The translations under genes were made by a program, and so were the position numbers. Below, in pieces: positions 1 through 10,330 of a DNA stretch of 64,000 nt; position 1 is the stretch's first letter; each line of letters begins with the position of its first letter. This DNA comes from Tenrec ecaudatus (taxonomy: Eukaryota; Chordata; Mammalia; Afrosoricida; Tenrecidae): assembly GCF_050624435.1 (NCBI RefSeq), contig NC_134546.1, forward strand, positions 12,237,001-12,301,000. The letters are read 5' to 3'. Below the pieces are notes generated by a model that ran no database searches, had not been told where the DNA came from, and saw only the letters and a program-made list of their open reading frames with translations.

Positions 1-94
1 TGGCCTCTAGCTTGCCTTTATCACACAACAGCTTCATGTGACAGTGTAGAATGCTCCGTAGCCATGTCTATGCTTCACTGTCTATGGAAGAACT

Positions 95-297
95 CTTGGT
101 GGCACAAAGGTTAGCCCGCAAGGGGTTGGCTGCTACCTAAATGTTGATGATTCAAATGCACTTAGTGGCTTGGCAGGATAAAAATCCTGGCGATCTGCTT
201 CCATCAGGAGTACAGCCTAGGGGACCCTGAAGAGGCAAGTTTGACCTTTCTTATAGGGTCGCTATCAGGTGAGTTGACTTGATGGCACACAACAGTC
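95..297 (+). repeat. AfroSINE (tRNA-derived SINE)
   Basis: Matches the AfroSINE layout: a tRNA-like head, then the stretch for 'GATCTGCTTCC', then the body ending near 'GGGTCGCTATCAG' and 'TTGATGGCACACAACA'. Diverged but nearly full length. A minus-strand copy follows within about 60 bp. Confidence 0.8.
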
Positions 298-351
298 GTC
301 TCCATGGGAGCAGATCATTGGACCTTTCTCCTGCAGAGCCCTTATAAAACC

Positions 352-512
352 AAACTATTCTCAACTGCCATCAAGCCGATTCCAACTCGCAGTGACCCTA
401 GGGGACAGGGGAGAAATGCATAGGAAATCCCTGATTTTCTCCCAAGGGGCGGGTGGTTTTAAATTGCTGAACTTGAAATGGGTAACCACTCTGCACCATG
501 GCTTCTCTTTGA
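352..512 (-). repeat. AfroSINE, antisense
   Basis: Reverse complement of the AfroSINE body: 'CTGCCATCAAGCCGATTCC' near 366, then 'GGTGGTTTTAAATTGCTGA' near 450 and 'GTAACCACTCTGCACCA' near 483. It forms an inverted pair with the copy at 95-297. Confidence 0.75.
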
Positions 513-561
513 GTGTTCTTACCTGCTGATCTTTTGCTTCGAAGTGAGGACTTCTGGCCCT

Positions 562-742
562 AGCTTGTTGTTGTTAAGTGCTATCAGGTCCGTTCCGAAG
601 CATGGAAACCCTATGTACCACTGAAGGAAACACTGCCCAGGCCCGGAGCATCCTGATAATGGCTCTCTTTGAGTGCATGGTTGCCACCATTGTGTCAATC
701 CACTGGATGGATGGGCTTCCGCTTAACTGCTGCCCCTAGAGC
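562..742 (-). mobile_element. RTE/BovB-type LINE 3' end
   Basis: Begins with the TTGTTGTTGTTAAGTGC tail typical of the reverse complement of afrotherian RTE elements, then 'GAAACACTGCCCAGGC' and 'CACCATTGTGTCAATCCA'. It is a 5'-truncated copy that matches the start of the larger RTE copy at 53921-57276. Confidence 0.7.
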
Positions 743-1769
743 AGGGCCTTCTCAAGAGTGAGTGCCCAAGGCATGCTCGTTAAATCAATTACTTATGGGA
801 CTTTCAGCATGGAAAGAGGAGTAATTTTTAGGAAGATCACTGGCCTTCCCTACTTCTGGCCTGGGACCATGAAAGCTCATGGTGCCTGAGAGTTACTACG
901 GCACTTGTGATGACCCTTGACCCTTGGCTTTGAAGTCAGACTCTAACTTTTCCGTACAGGACATTGACAGGTCACAGAGAAGAGTGGGAGGTATACAGAC
1001 GACTTAGGGAAACAAAGGAAGACTGAGACAAGGAATGTTACCAGTGATTCTACCACCCAGCCATAACTGCTATCACTATTGGGCACATATCTTTTCATAC
1101 TTATTTCCATTCAATAAGAGCATATAAGACAGAGATCTATGCTTGTGATACTGTGTAATATTTAAAATGCTCTACTCTCAATTTAACAATAATGGCGGGC
1201 TATCTTTCTAGGTAAATTAAAAATCCTCTTCTGAAATTAATTTTAATAATTGTATCGTATCTCTTAGTAGGGATATAACTATTTCCAATAGTACAAGTCT
1301 CCCTCCACCCCCCCCTTTTTTTTTTAGAATTTCTAAGCAACGTTGAGAAGAACATCCTCATATGTACATCTCTGGGCATATCTTAGTTTCATTAAAATTA
1401 ATTATGTAGATTCTTTTTTTTCACAATGTGTACTTCAGATGTAATTCCCAAGATATTTATGTCAGAGAGACTCTAGAAGAAAAGGGGGCCTTCCCCTTTA
1501 ATGAGTACTATTAATCACTTCGCCCTTCTCACACTTCATAATCAAAAGTGCACGAAGCTAGAACAAGTTGTGCTGAAGTCTTTTTATTTTGCATGATTAA
1601 TGGACATGACCATTGCTAAAGGGCCTTGTCAGTTGTCATGGGACAATTGGCACTCTGGGATAAGACTCTATTCTGTAGCTCTCAGATTGTTGCTTGCTCA
1701 AATATATCTCGAATCTTTGGAAATTAAAGTGAGTTCCCAAACTAAGTAGAAGATCTGCTTCCACGACTC
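743..1769. other. No gene recognised
   Basis: Frames are closed. The only notable feature is a C8-T10 homopolymer junction near 1308-1326. I could not assign the rest to a repeat family. Confidence 0.4.
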
Positions 1770-2345
1770 TGATTTCCATGTTAAGTCTGACCATACTATC
1801 AACAGCTTAATTAAGAAGTCTGCTGGTGGCGATGCTAAGAAGGCTGGCAGATTTTCAACTCAGATTGACACTGTTCAAGACAGAGGCATAACTGATGTTT
1901 ATTCAGGAATCTTAAGACATGTCACAGATTCTGTGGAGAACATCTGATATCTATAGAACGCTCCAAGGAAAGTCCTGGGAAAAATATGTTCCAGACGGTT
2001 ACAGATGTTCTCATATCAAATCATATTTCTATGAAAAGTTATGTAGCTTGTTTGACTGATGGTGCAGCCAATGTGAATGGACAATCTAATGTTTGCTTCC
2101 TGTTCAAAAATAATTGATTCTACCAACGTTATGGGTAGTGTTAGTCACATATTTTGAGTCTCACAATGGTGGATTAGGAGGTGTCTGAAGCTCCAGTTAA
2201 TCCAGCAAAAAATTCAGTCAGTGGAGTCCACTCAAAGCAATTTGCATGCTGTTAGCCATGTGGAAACTCTGAGAAGATTAATGGAATGTTTTACCAAATT
2301 AGGTACATTTTATAGGTCTTCAGGTGTCACACCAGGGCACACGTG
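1770..2345 (+). pseudogene. hAT transposase remnant (ZMYM/DUF4371-like)
   Basis: Conceptual translation across several frames gives a run of motifs in the order expected for the DUF4371/hAT catalytic region found in ZMYM1-like proteins: FSTQIDTVQDRGITD with ILRHVTD (about 1852-1930), then FQTVTDVLISN, then CLTDGAANVNGQ (about 2047-2088), then C-stop-SHILSLTMVD (about 2137-2170). These correspond to the family's FSVQ.DTTQD, CTDGAANM.G and WCYSHILNL.MVD blocks. Frameshifts and stops show that it is dead. It could be an ancient hAT transposon or a retrocopy of a domesticated ZMYM-type gene. I cannot separate these because no terminal repeats or poly(A) are visible. Confidence 0.55.
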
Positions 2346-2886
2346 ATCATGAAGACTGCAAGGCATTAGACATGGTGGAGGTTATAAAAAGAGGAGGGGC
2401 GGGCTGTAAGAAGTGTTGAAAGGGCTTTGTCATTCCCTTGTAGAAACTAATGGAAACTCAGGAGAACATATTCCCACATTGAAGATCTAGTGTAAACACC
2501 AGACCAAAGACAAGGACTCCCACGAGTCGCCAGGAAGACCTGAGGCTTAGTTGCTTCTGAACATTTTAGATTAATTTGTCTGCATGAAACTTTGACGTGG
2601 GAGTGCCATGATTTGGAATATGGTTGGTTTGAAGCTATCAAAATAAGGCAGAGTCAAGTAGATAGAAAAAGTTCAAGTATTTTATGAGTAAAAATGAATT
2701 CTTTAAGCCTCATACTGAGATTATTATAGCAGGTTAATTTTAATTTTATTTTTTAACCATAAGTGTGTTTTATATGATTTGAGGGTGAAAGGAGAAAATA
2801 AGCTACTATTCAATGATGTTTCAAGGGTATTTACATAATCACGCAAGATCTCTGTACTACCTGCAGTATGTTTTACTGAAACAACT

Positions 2887-2925
<39 letters not shown>

Positions 2926-3076
2926 TTTCTAATTTGCTGAGGTCATTCCCACTGATATCTAAAATCTGAAATACCTACTTTGTAAAACAAGGTTTAATTA
3001 GGCTTTAAGAAATCTACTGAATTATTGTCATTTGATGTAGGCTCTGCTATGAGAAATCACTGTGCTTAGTCCCAGA
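2346..3076. other. No gene recognised; contains (TA)n
   Basis: Mostly AT-rich sequence downstream of the hAT remnant. It contains a (TA)16 microsatellite at 2891-2922. Confidence 0.5.
2891..2922. repeat. (TA)n microsatellite
   Basis: Uninterrupted TA dinucleotide run of about 32 bp. Such runs can extrude as cruciforms and are usually polymorphic. Confidence 0.95.
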
Positions 3077-3215
3077 CTTATGATGCCCTGATGGTATTGT
3101 GGGCTCTGAGCCACAAGGCTGGTGGTTCAAATCTATCAGCCGCTCCATGGGAGAAAGATGAGGCTATTCATGTCCATAAAGATTTAAAACTTTGGAAATG
3201 TAACATAGGGCTTTT
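3077..3215 (+). repeat. AfroSINE, 3'-truncated
   Basis: Starts with the SINE head 'GATGCCCTGATGGTATTGTG'. Also shows 'GGTGGTTCAAATC' (B-box-like), then 'CCATGGGAGAAAGATGAGGC'. It stops before the 3' part of the body. Confidence 0.75.
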
Positions 3216-3294
3216 AGGAGTTGAAAAAAATGACATGGAAATGAGTGTTTGCTTTGGATACCCCAGGCTTATTTGGTGAATAAACAGTGACTTA

Positions 3295-3478
3295 TGGAGT
3301 CTGTGACGCATGGCAAACCTGTAGGACAGGGTAGGCCTGCTTCTGTGTGTTTCTGGGTCTACAACCCTTTATAGTAGTAGAAATTCTCGTCTTTCTCCCA
3401 CAGAGTGGTTGGTGGTTTCAAACTGCTGACCTCATGGTTAGCAGCTCACCATGTAACCATTATGCCAGAGGGTTGCCA
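3295..3478 (-). repeat. AfroSINE, antisense
   Basis: Contains 'TCTTTCTCCCACAGAGTGG' then 'GGTGGTTTCAAACTGCTGACC' and 'ATGTAACCATTATGCCAGAGGG', which is the reverse complement of the AfroSINE head. A short sense piece of the SINE 3' end follows (near 3480-3520). Confidence 0.75.
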
Positions 3479-3838
3479 TGAGGCAGAATTGACATGATGG
3501 CAGTGAGTTTGATTTTGGGTTATGGAGTCCAAAGAAAGGGACAATGACATAACCTTAGGTGCTAAATTCAGGGCTGAAGCTAGGATGATAACCATCTGGT
3601 TTCCAGTATAGGGTTTTCCATGCCAATAACTAGTACAATAGTAATCCCACATTTTTCACAAAGAGAGGCTTCTTGGGAATGGATCCACTTCTCTCTAATA
3701 TTCTATGACCAGCCTTCTCATTAAGGCTACAATTGAAGATCATTTAAAAAGATCTTCACTTGGTTATCAACATGAGGTGACATGTTACAGCCACACATGT
3801 ACACGCTTGAATCTTTCCCCTTCTCTCAATGCACTTGT

Positions 3839-3876
3839 GTACACACACACACGCACACACACACACACACACACAC
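3839..3876. repeat. (CA)n microsatellite
   Basis: CA dinucleotide run with a single CG interruption. Confidence 0.95.
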
Positions 3877-3974
3877 TCTGTGATTGTGGTTGTTGTCTGG
3901 GGCTCTTCATTAAGCATCCACAGTAGAAGCGCAAGAGAAACAGAGAAGCTGAAAGAAACCCGGTAAGATGAGCA

Positions 3975-4130
3975 TTTACTTTGTACACAGCGCTCTAATG
4001 GGTGCTGAAGGCACACAGAATGACTTTTTTCAGAGATAATGGACTCGATCTTACTCTCATGGAGTTTGATTTATAGTAAGGAAAAGGAAACAGCGGAGCA
4101 AACAGTGTCATCAATGAGAATAATGTGATC
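3975..4130 (-). repeat. L2 LINE fragment (ancient)
   Basis: Shows the eroded L2 signature 'TGGGTGCTGAAGGCACACAG' followed by 'CTCATGGAGTTTGATTTATAG', read here as the reverse complement of the L2 3' end. It is old and predates the afrotherian radiation. Confidence 0.55.
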
Positions 4131-5404
4131 AATGCTCAATGCTATGAAGAAAGACACTCGCAGTTTTATAGGAGTTCGAAGCACTGCCTTTTTTAGTTTC
4201 TTTAGTTCACAGAGAGCTCATCCATGTTTTATGCCATCTTCAAGGAGGTGTAGGGCAAGGGCAGGAGGAGGCAGACATGTGGGGGATATAGAATGCTTAT
4301 GGCCTGTCTCCACCCTCAAAAGATTCTTCGAGTCACACTCTCAGTGGGAGACAAATAGTGGATGCTTGGACTGGAGGATGCTCTAAGGAAGGAAATGTAA
4401 GTCTGGCCCATGGAAGGGAGGGAAGGACAGTGTAATCAGGGAGGATCTTGAAGGAGCAGGTGTGGACAGGGACTTTGGGCACAAGCAGAAGGCTGGAGAC
4501 AGGGGCGAGTGCTGCCCTGTCTTCTTGCACTGTAAGATGCCTGGGGAATGTCCTGTGTGCCTGGGAGGATGGGGGGAAGAGTCAGGCTAAGAGGATGCTC
4601 CAACTGAAGGAGGCCAGGCTGGTGGGGATGGAGTGGGGTGGGGTGGGAGCTTGCCTTAAAAAATGAAGTCAATGGGAAATAATATTGTATATTTTGTGGA
4701 GGCTAGGGAGATATGAGAAAAGTACCAGTTTAGAAAGATTCTCCAGTCTGTTGTGCACAAGCCAACTCAGACTGGGGAGAGAAAAGGAGACCATGTCTGA
4801 GACGAGTGAGCAGGAAGTGGATTTGGTTTGGTCTGTGGCAGTGAATCGAATGCAGGGGGAGGGGGTCTGGTAGAGATTTTGAAAGAGGATATGACACATG
4901 GATTTGGTGACAAATTGAGTAAAGGAGATGAAAGCAGAGTTAATTTTCCTATCTTTAAAGTAAAGGGTTTTCACGATGATCTGTAACATTCCTTTCTATT
5001 CTGGGAATTCATGACTTCCAGGTTTCTAGACTTAGCAACTGGAAAAATGCCAATACCTTCTTCCCATCACTCAAAAAAACATTCATCCCATATCTGATGT
5101 TGTTGAGGGGTTATGGATGGGGTTTCCTCTTTGGAATACATTCCTGTTGGGTAGGAGGGACTGACTCTTCCCCTTGCTGTTCTGTTCCACTCCTCGTGGG
5201 GACAGTTTTATTGCATAACCATTCCTTCTTCAAGTGTTTGCTTCAAGAGCTCAGACTTAAAGACTGTCAGGCGCTACTACTCATGAAGAGATAGTGTCAT
5301 GTGGTGGAGGTAGTGCAGGAGGAGAGGAGATCGAATACAAAGCATTTGAGACAATAAGACGCTGAATTCGAAGGGTTTTATAACCCCAAAACAGCTAGTC
5401 ACCA
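4131..5404. other. No gene recognised
   Basis: Purine-rich in 4380-4660, with overlapping short open frames of 60-106 codons on both strands that match nothing I know. The open frames probably reflect GC content. A G-quadruplex motif lies at 4624-4647. Confidence 0.45.
4624..4647 (+). other. G-quadruplex motif
   Basis: Four G-runs (4, 4, 4 and 3 G) with loops of 7, 1 and 1 nt fit the canonical G3+N1-7 pattern. No adjacent gene or promoter is recognisable, so a regulatory role is not supported. Confidence 0.5.
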
Positions 5405-6008
5405 GCGTGAAGCACATTTGTACATTTATTGCCTTCATCATTCTCAAAACATTTGCTTTCTACTTGAACCCTTGGTATCAGCTCAGTTTTTCCCCTATCT
5501 CCTCGCCCCCATTCCCTCATGAACCCTTGATAATTTATAAATTAATATTATTTTGTCATGTTTTACACGGTCCTGTCTCCCTTTACCCACTTTTCTGTTG
5601 TTCATCCCCCAGGGAGGGGGTTATATGTAGATCCTTGTAATCAGTTCTCCCTTTCTACCCCACCTTCCCTCCACCCTCCTGGTATCGCCACTCTCACCAC
5701 TGGTCCTGAAGGGATCATCTGTCCTGGACTCCCTGTTTTTCCAGTTCCTATCTGTACCAGTGTCAGCCTTTGGTCTAGTTGTATTTGTAAGGTAGAGTTG
5801 GGATCATGATAGTGGGGAGGGGAGGATGCATTTAAGAATCAGAAGGAAGTTATATGTTTCATTGTTGCTACACTGCACCCTGACTGACTCATCTCCTCCC
5901 TGCAACCCTTCTGTAAGGGATGTCCAGTTGCCTACAGATGGGCTTTGGGTCCCCCCTCTGCATTCCCCCTCATTCACCATGATGTCATTTTTGTTCTTTG
6001 ATACCTGA
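5405..6008 (-). mobile_element. L1 3' UTR fragment, subfamily A
   Basis: Reverse complement of the long L1 3' UTR seen also at 33535-33974 and 50909-51291. Shared landmarks are 'TTGATAATTTATAAATTA', 'GTTCATCCCCCAGGGAGG' and 'GTCCTGAAGGGATCATC'. The terminal poly(A) end is missing and the fragment starts inside the UTR. It abuts a different L1 UTR type at 6009. Confidence 0.85.
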
Positions 6009-6290
6009 TCCTTTCCATACATCAATTATATCAAGCATATCTGTGTATATGTGGCCATTACTTTTTTGGGCAGACATTTACTTTCTATTGAGCCCTTGGT
6101 GTCAGTCTTCTTCCCTGCCCCCCACTACCACTCTCGTTACCCCTTGATAAATTATGATTATTTTCATATCTTACACTGACTACTGTCTCCCTTCCCTCTC
6201 ATGATTTCCATTGTTCATCCCCCTGGAGGGTGGGGTGCGATTATGTGTTGTTCATTGCGATAGCTGTTGGTGGGTGTCTTACATCCATCA
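6009..6290 (-). mobile_element. L1 3' UTR fragment, subfamily B
   Basis: Restarts the UTR from near its 3' end ('CCATACATCAATTATATCAAGC'-like start) and follows the variant found at 18125-19160 and 58205-60430 ('AGCCCTTGGTGTCAG', 'CTCTCATGATTTCCATTG'). Two UTR 3' ends in tandem mean two separate insertions, or a recombination. Confidence 0.75.
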
Positions 6291-6299
6291 CAGCCACCA

Positions 6300-6756
6300 T
6301 CTTCTGGACACATTAGGATTCTCTTTGGAGTAGAATTGGTGCCAGCTCTTTTCTGAATGTTTGATAGAATTCTCCAGTGAAGCCCAGTGGACCTAGCATT
6401 TCTTGTTGGGATTTCTTTTATTTTAAAAGACCAGACTACTATCTTCTTGTTATGGGTCTATTCAATTGTTTCACTTCAGACAATGTCAATGTCAGCAAGG
6501 AAGTTGGTTTCTAGAAATTGGTCCATTTCTGAAACGTTTTCAACTTTGGTGGAGCACAGTTCTTCACGGTACTTGGTTGTTATCCTTGACAATTCCATAG
6601 GTTCTATTGCAGCAGTGGCCATTTTTCCTCAGTGTTATTTGCCCCCTCCTTTTCATTTCCTTTATTAGGTTTGCTGATTTTATTAATCCCTTGAAAAAAC
6701 CAACTTCTAGTTTTGATGATTTCTATCATTTTTCAGACATTATGCTGTGCTTGAAT
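6300..6756 (-). pseudogene. L1 ORF2 fragment, before and into the RT domain
   Basis: Reverse complement of the L1 ORF2 stretch between the Z region and the reverse transcriptase. It includes the block that reads 'GATAGAATTCTCCAGTGAAG' (the GEFYQ-type motif on the other strand) and the later 'AAAAAACCAACTTCTAG' block matching the KSWFF-type motif. It is more diverged than the L1 UTRs next to it, so it probably belongs to an older L1. Confidence 0.7.
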
Positions 6757-6842
6757 AAAGGTCCTTGGGTGGGTTGAATGGTTTGTCCCTAACTACTAAG
6801 CTTCAGATGGGTAGTTTGAACCTACCACGAGTCAGAATCTAT
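6757..6842 (+). repeat. AfroSINE, short degenerate piece
   Basis: 'CCTTGGGTGGGTTGAATGG' and 'GGGTAGTTTGAACCTACCA' resemble the head and B-box of AfroSINE. It is too short for certainty. Confidence 0.4.
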
Positions 6843-7469
6843 GTGAGGGAAATTGTCTGTGTTTTTTTGGTGCTTCAAGAAAGTTGTCCCTTTGAACTTA
6901 CCAAGCAGAATGAGGTACCCAGGGGAGCACAAATGAGGGCATCTTACCTGCCTGGGATTGAAGAAGCGGTGGAAGGTATCAACCCAAGGAGCAGGAGACC
7001 TTGGACCTGTGGGCATTTGTGTTCATCAGCAGCACTCGTTTCACAGCCACAGGAACACAAAGCACTCCAGCTCTCACCGTGAGCTCTGTGAAAGGCACAG
7101 AAACCGCACAAACCAAGCACATGGGACCAATGGCATGTATCTCAAGACAAAAGCAGCAGAGACATAAGTGGATGTAAGCAATGTCCATTTCTGTTGCACA
7201 TCACAGATAATGAGTGGGGATTCCAAAGGGGTAAAAGCTGGGAATGGGAGGAAGCCCATTCACTTCCTGAAGGAAGTGGAGGCCAGGGTGGAAGGCTCCC
7301 CAGAGAGGAGGAGCAGGAGGTGGTGTGAAGGCAAGGGAGCCTGTGAATAGTAGGGAATTAGGATATCCCTGAGGCTAAAGTCAGAGGGCAAAGAAGCAGG
7401 CACCCCATCTAGAGAGAAAAACCAAATTCTGAAGTAGATTTATGAAGAGACTTCTGTGGGAAAGTGTGA
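6843..7469. other. No gene recognised
   Basis: Short overlapping open frames (60-105 codons) on both strands with no familiar motif. GA-rich around 7270-7340. Confidence 0.45.
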
Positions 7470-7662
7470 GGATCCCTGGTGATACAGTGGGGTTGCTAAG
7501 AGAAAGATCAGAGGTTCGAACTCATCCGCTGCCATGTGGGTGAAAGATGGGCAATCTACTTCCATAAAGACTCACAACCTTCAAAATCTTACAGGACGGT
7601 TCTACTTTGTCCTGTGGGATCACTATGAGTGAGAAGCAACTCAATGGCAATAGCTTTGGTTG
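7470..7662 (+). repeat. AfroSINE, near full length
   Basis: Head 'ATCCCTGGTGATACAGTGG', B-box 'GGTTCGAACTC', body 'CTACTTCCATAAAGACTCAC' and 3' part 'TGTCCTGTGGGATCACTATG' are all present in order. Confidence 0.85.
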
Positions 7663-7867
7663 ATTCGATTGGAAGGTCTCTTTGCCCACAATGAATTATT
7701 GTTGAATTCCCTATTTGATTTCTCTCATATTTATTTTGAAAACTAGTGTGGATAGATAAACTTGGAGAAAAGAAATGGAGGGAAGGAGATTGCGACGTGT
7801 TTTCTGGAATTTCCCAGCATGTTCAGGATGTATTAAATTAATTTAGTTTAATCCATCCTGGTTACTA

Positions 7868-8072
7868 CACCTCAGGTGATGTAAGCAGTTAATGCAGTTG
7901 GCTGCTAACCTAAAGGTTGGTAGTTCAAATCTACCCAGAGGTGCCTCAGAAGAGAGATCTGGAGACCTACTTCCAAAAAAAAAAATCAAACATTTAAAAT
8001 ATTTTGGTTCATAGTTCCACTCTGACACACGTGGGGTCACCGTGAGTTGGAATCCACTTGATAGCAGCTGTG
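7868..8072 (+). repeat. AfroSINE with internal A-run
   Basis: 'GGCTGCTAACCTAAAGG' and 'GTTCAAATCTACCCAGAGG' are followed by an A11 tract near 7977 and the 3' part 'CTCTGACACACGTGGGGTC'. This is the sub-type with the CTCAGAAGA/CACGTGGGGTC body. Confidence 0.8.
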
Positions 8073-8694
8073 TAGTAGTAATCAGTAAGGGGTATAAGTA
8101 AAATTTAAAAAATTTGCTACTAGGGCTCCCCTTCCTCTATGTCCAGGTTTATTTCAAACAAAACATATTTAACCCCCTCACTACAATTGGTGGATGGATG
8201 TTAACAAGAACTCTGGGTAATGCACCCGTGTCTTAGACTTGTTAGGGTGCCTCCCAAAAGGGATCCTTTCCTGCATAGAAATGATGTGATGTCAGAGAGA
8301 AGATAAACTTTCCCACAAAACTCAAGTGGATCAACTCTTGGATGGCGGAAGCTTGTCAACATGCAGATGGCCAGCTCTTTTCCATAAAAGCAACAGTTCT
8401 CGATCAGGTGTTGTGAAGGGCTGAGAGAGGGATGGAGAGAGAGGGAAGGCTGTCCTCCTCCATGAAGGGTGGGGCTGTGGCTAAAGTTCAGGAGCGAATG
8501 GAAAAAGAACACAGACTCAGCATTGATGCAACAGCGACTGAACTTTGGATCTGACATGGTTTGGTATGATCAATTTTCAGTGAACACCTTGGCCTCAGTA
8601 AGCTTTCAGCTAGGTGATAGTCCAAGAGCATTGGCCCGAGGTCAGCTAGCTCAGAGAGCTGATCGTTCCCTCCATCTTTTAAGCAAGCTTCAAG
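8073..8694. other. No gene recognised
   Basis: Lies between an AfroSINE and a mariner relic. The 118-codon and 131-codon open frames here (8201-8557 minus, 8469-8864 plus) have no recognisable domain. The end of the plus one overlaps the mariner remnant. Confidence 0.45.
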
Positions 8695-9330
8695 CTAAGG
8701 AAGTTGGTTTGATGGGACAAATTGTCACCAGGGGTGAATCTGGGATTTATCAGCATGATGCAGAGAGAAGGTCCGCTCAAAATAGGGGTTTCTGGGGATG
8801 GGGGACGTGTTGGGCCAGCTCAGAAGATTATAGAGACCATATTTTTAGAAGTTCAGAGGGATAATCTTGATATATTTTCTCAAATGACACAGATGGTTAC
8901 CAGGGTTTTGTAGGAAGAAGTTAAGAAAATGAAAAGTTGTTCTGGGGAGTAAAAGGCCAGGACAGGAGCACCGAGGATCTGCTTTTTCTCATGACAATGC
9001 TCCTGCTCATTTTTCTGAGGCCAGAGAGGTTCTGTCCTATGAGAATCTCATTGGGAAGCCTTATTCCATCCACCTGACAACCCAGATCTGGCCCCTTCAG
9101 ACTGCTTTCTGTTCCGCCACCCTAACTAATATTTTACCAGGACACCATTTCAGCCCCTCCAGGATTCCAAACCTGGTATTTGATGTGGTGTCATAGATCT
9201 CAGACTGGTTATAGAAAGTGTTAGAGAGTTGGAAACAGCGTGTGGACATGTAGATATTCAGATGGACGATATGTCGAGAAACAATAGCTTCACCTTTTGA
9301 TGCTCTTGTTTAATAAAAGTTCCTATGAGT
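8695..9330 (+). pseudogene. mariner transposase remnant (copy 1)
   Basis: The frame near 8715-8780 reads IVTRGESGIYQHDAERRSAQ, aligned with the mariner block VTGDE.W.Y.YDPE.K.QS that carries the first catalytic Asp (here the D is lost). Near 8984-9010 the frame reads LLFSHDNAPAH, the second-Asp motif (GAC at 8993-8995). Near 9082-9115 it reads PDLAPSDCFLF, the third-Asp motif (GAC at 9100-9102). The two Asp codons are 107 nt apart, close to the D34D spacing of mariners but shifted by 2 nt, so at least one indel is present. It is an inactive Tc1/mariner-superfamily copy. Its terminal inverted repeats were not identified. Confidence 0.75.
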
Positions 9331-9947
9331 TTGGGGCCATACTTTCTGCCTTAACCTCGTATGAAGTCCATGCACTCAACCTGTTGTCATACGACTTCTG
9401 GGAAGACGCAAGAGAAGAAGTAGGAAGCGAGAGGACATGGCCTCCAAGGAAGTAAGGAGGCAATGGAGGAGTTGTGTGCGTTAGCCCGAATCTGGGAAGC
9501 TCCCGAAAGAAGTGCAGAGGAGAATTCTTTACTGAGGTCAAGGGCGAAAGGAGCAGGAAAGCCATCTTGAAGGTTACAACCACGGAGGTGGTCAGTGTAG
9601 GCCAAACTCAGAGTCAGGTTGGTTCTTCGGTGTGAGGCTCTGTGATGGTATGTTGTACTTTTCCACCAATGCGGCCACCACCTGTGGACTGCTGGTAAGG
9701 GGAGAGCAGCAGTGGGGTCTGCACCTGCCTGTTCTGGCCACTTTAGAGATGCCTGGGGCAGAGGCTTCACACCATTGATCTCCTCACAGGTGCTTCAAGG
9801 AAGGATGCAGGACTGATTTTCAATCACAAAGAGAAAATTAAAGCAGGTGATTGGGTCTTTGAATTTATAAACTCAGACACATATATGTCAGGAATGGAGC
9901 CTGGCAAAGGCTGTAGTCCTTAGCTTGCACTTAATTGCTTCTCGTAT
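9331..9947. other. No gene recognised
   Basis: Contains a 127-codon minus-strand open frame (9387-9770) without a known domain. It probably includes the decayed 3' flank of the mariner copy up to about 9350. Confidence 0.45.
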
Positions 9948-10330
9948 GTACAGTCATGCATTGCTTAATGTCCACCATATACTCTGGGAAATAGGCCATT
10001 AGGTGACTTGGATGTTGCCTGAACACCCCCATGTATCTAGGCAGTCCCCAGATGGTGAAGAAATGCCACGCCTAAGTCTATTTTTAAGTTGAATTTGTAC
10101 CTGGGTTGGCACGGTTAGGTACAGTTCATAGCTAGCACCAGTTAATCAAATGCGTGTCTTCAAGGAGTATAGAGTGTATCTTTCTGTGTATAAAAGAACT
10201 AAAGAAACACTTCCAGCCACACTAAGCCATCTTGAACACCCTAATGGAGTAATCATCCCGATGATGTCTTGATGTGCATCACAAAAGTAGCACCCAGTCG
10301 CTAGTGCACGCCATTCTACACACCTTGAAT
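9948..10330 (+). mobile_element. Tigger/MER2-like DNA transposon remnant
   Basis: Starts 'ACAGTCATGCATTGCTTAA', close to the ACAGTCATGCGTCGCTTAA terminus of MER2/Tigger non-autonomous elements, and continues through 'GAAATAGGCCATTAGGTGA'. The right end is uncertain. Confidence 0.5.

Noticed and set aside
7470..7662. tRNA-like head with a B-box
   Set aside because: This is the tRNA-derived part of AfroSINE and no cloverleaf with intact acceptor stem is visible. The same applies to the other SINE heads.
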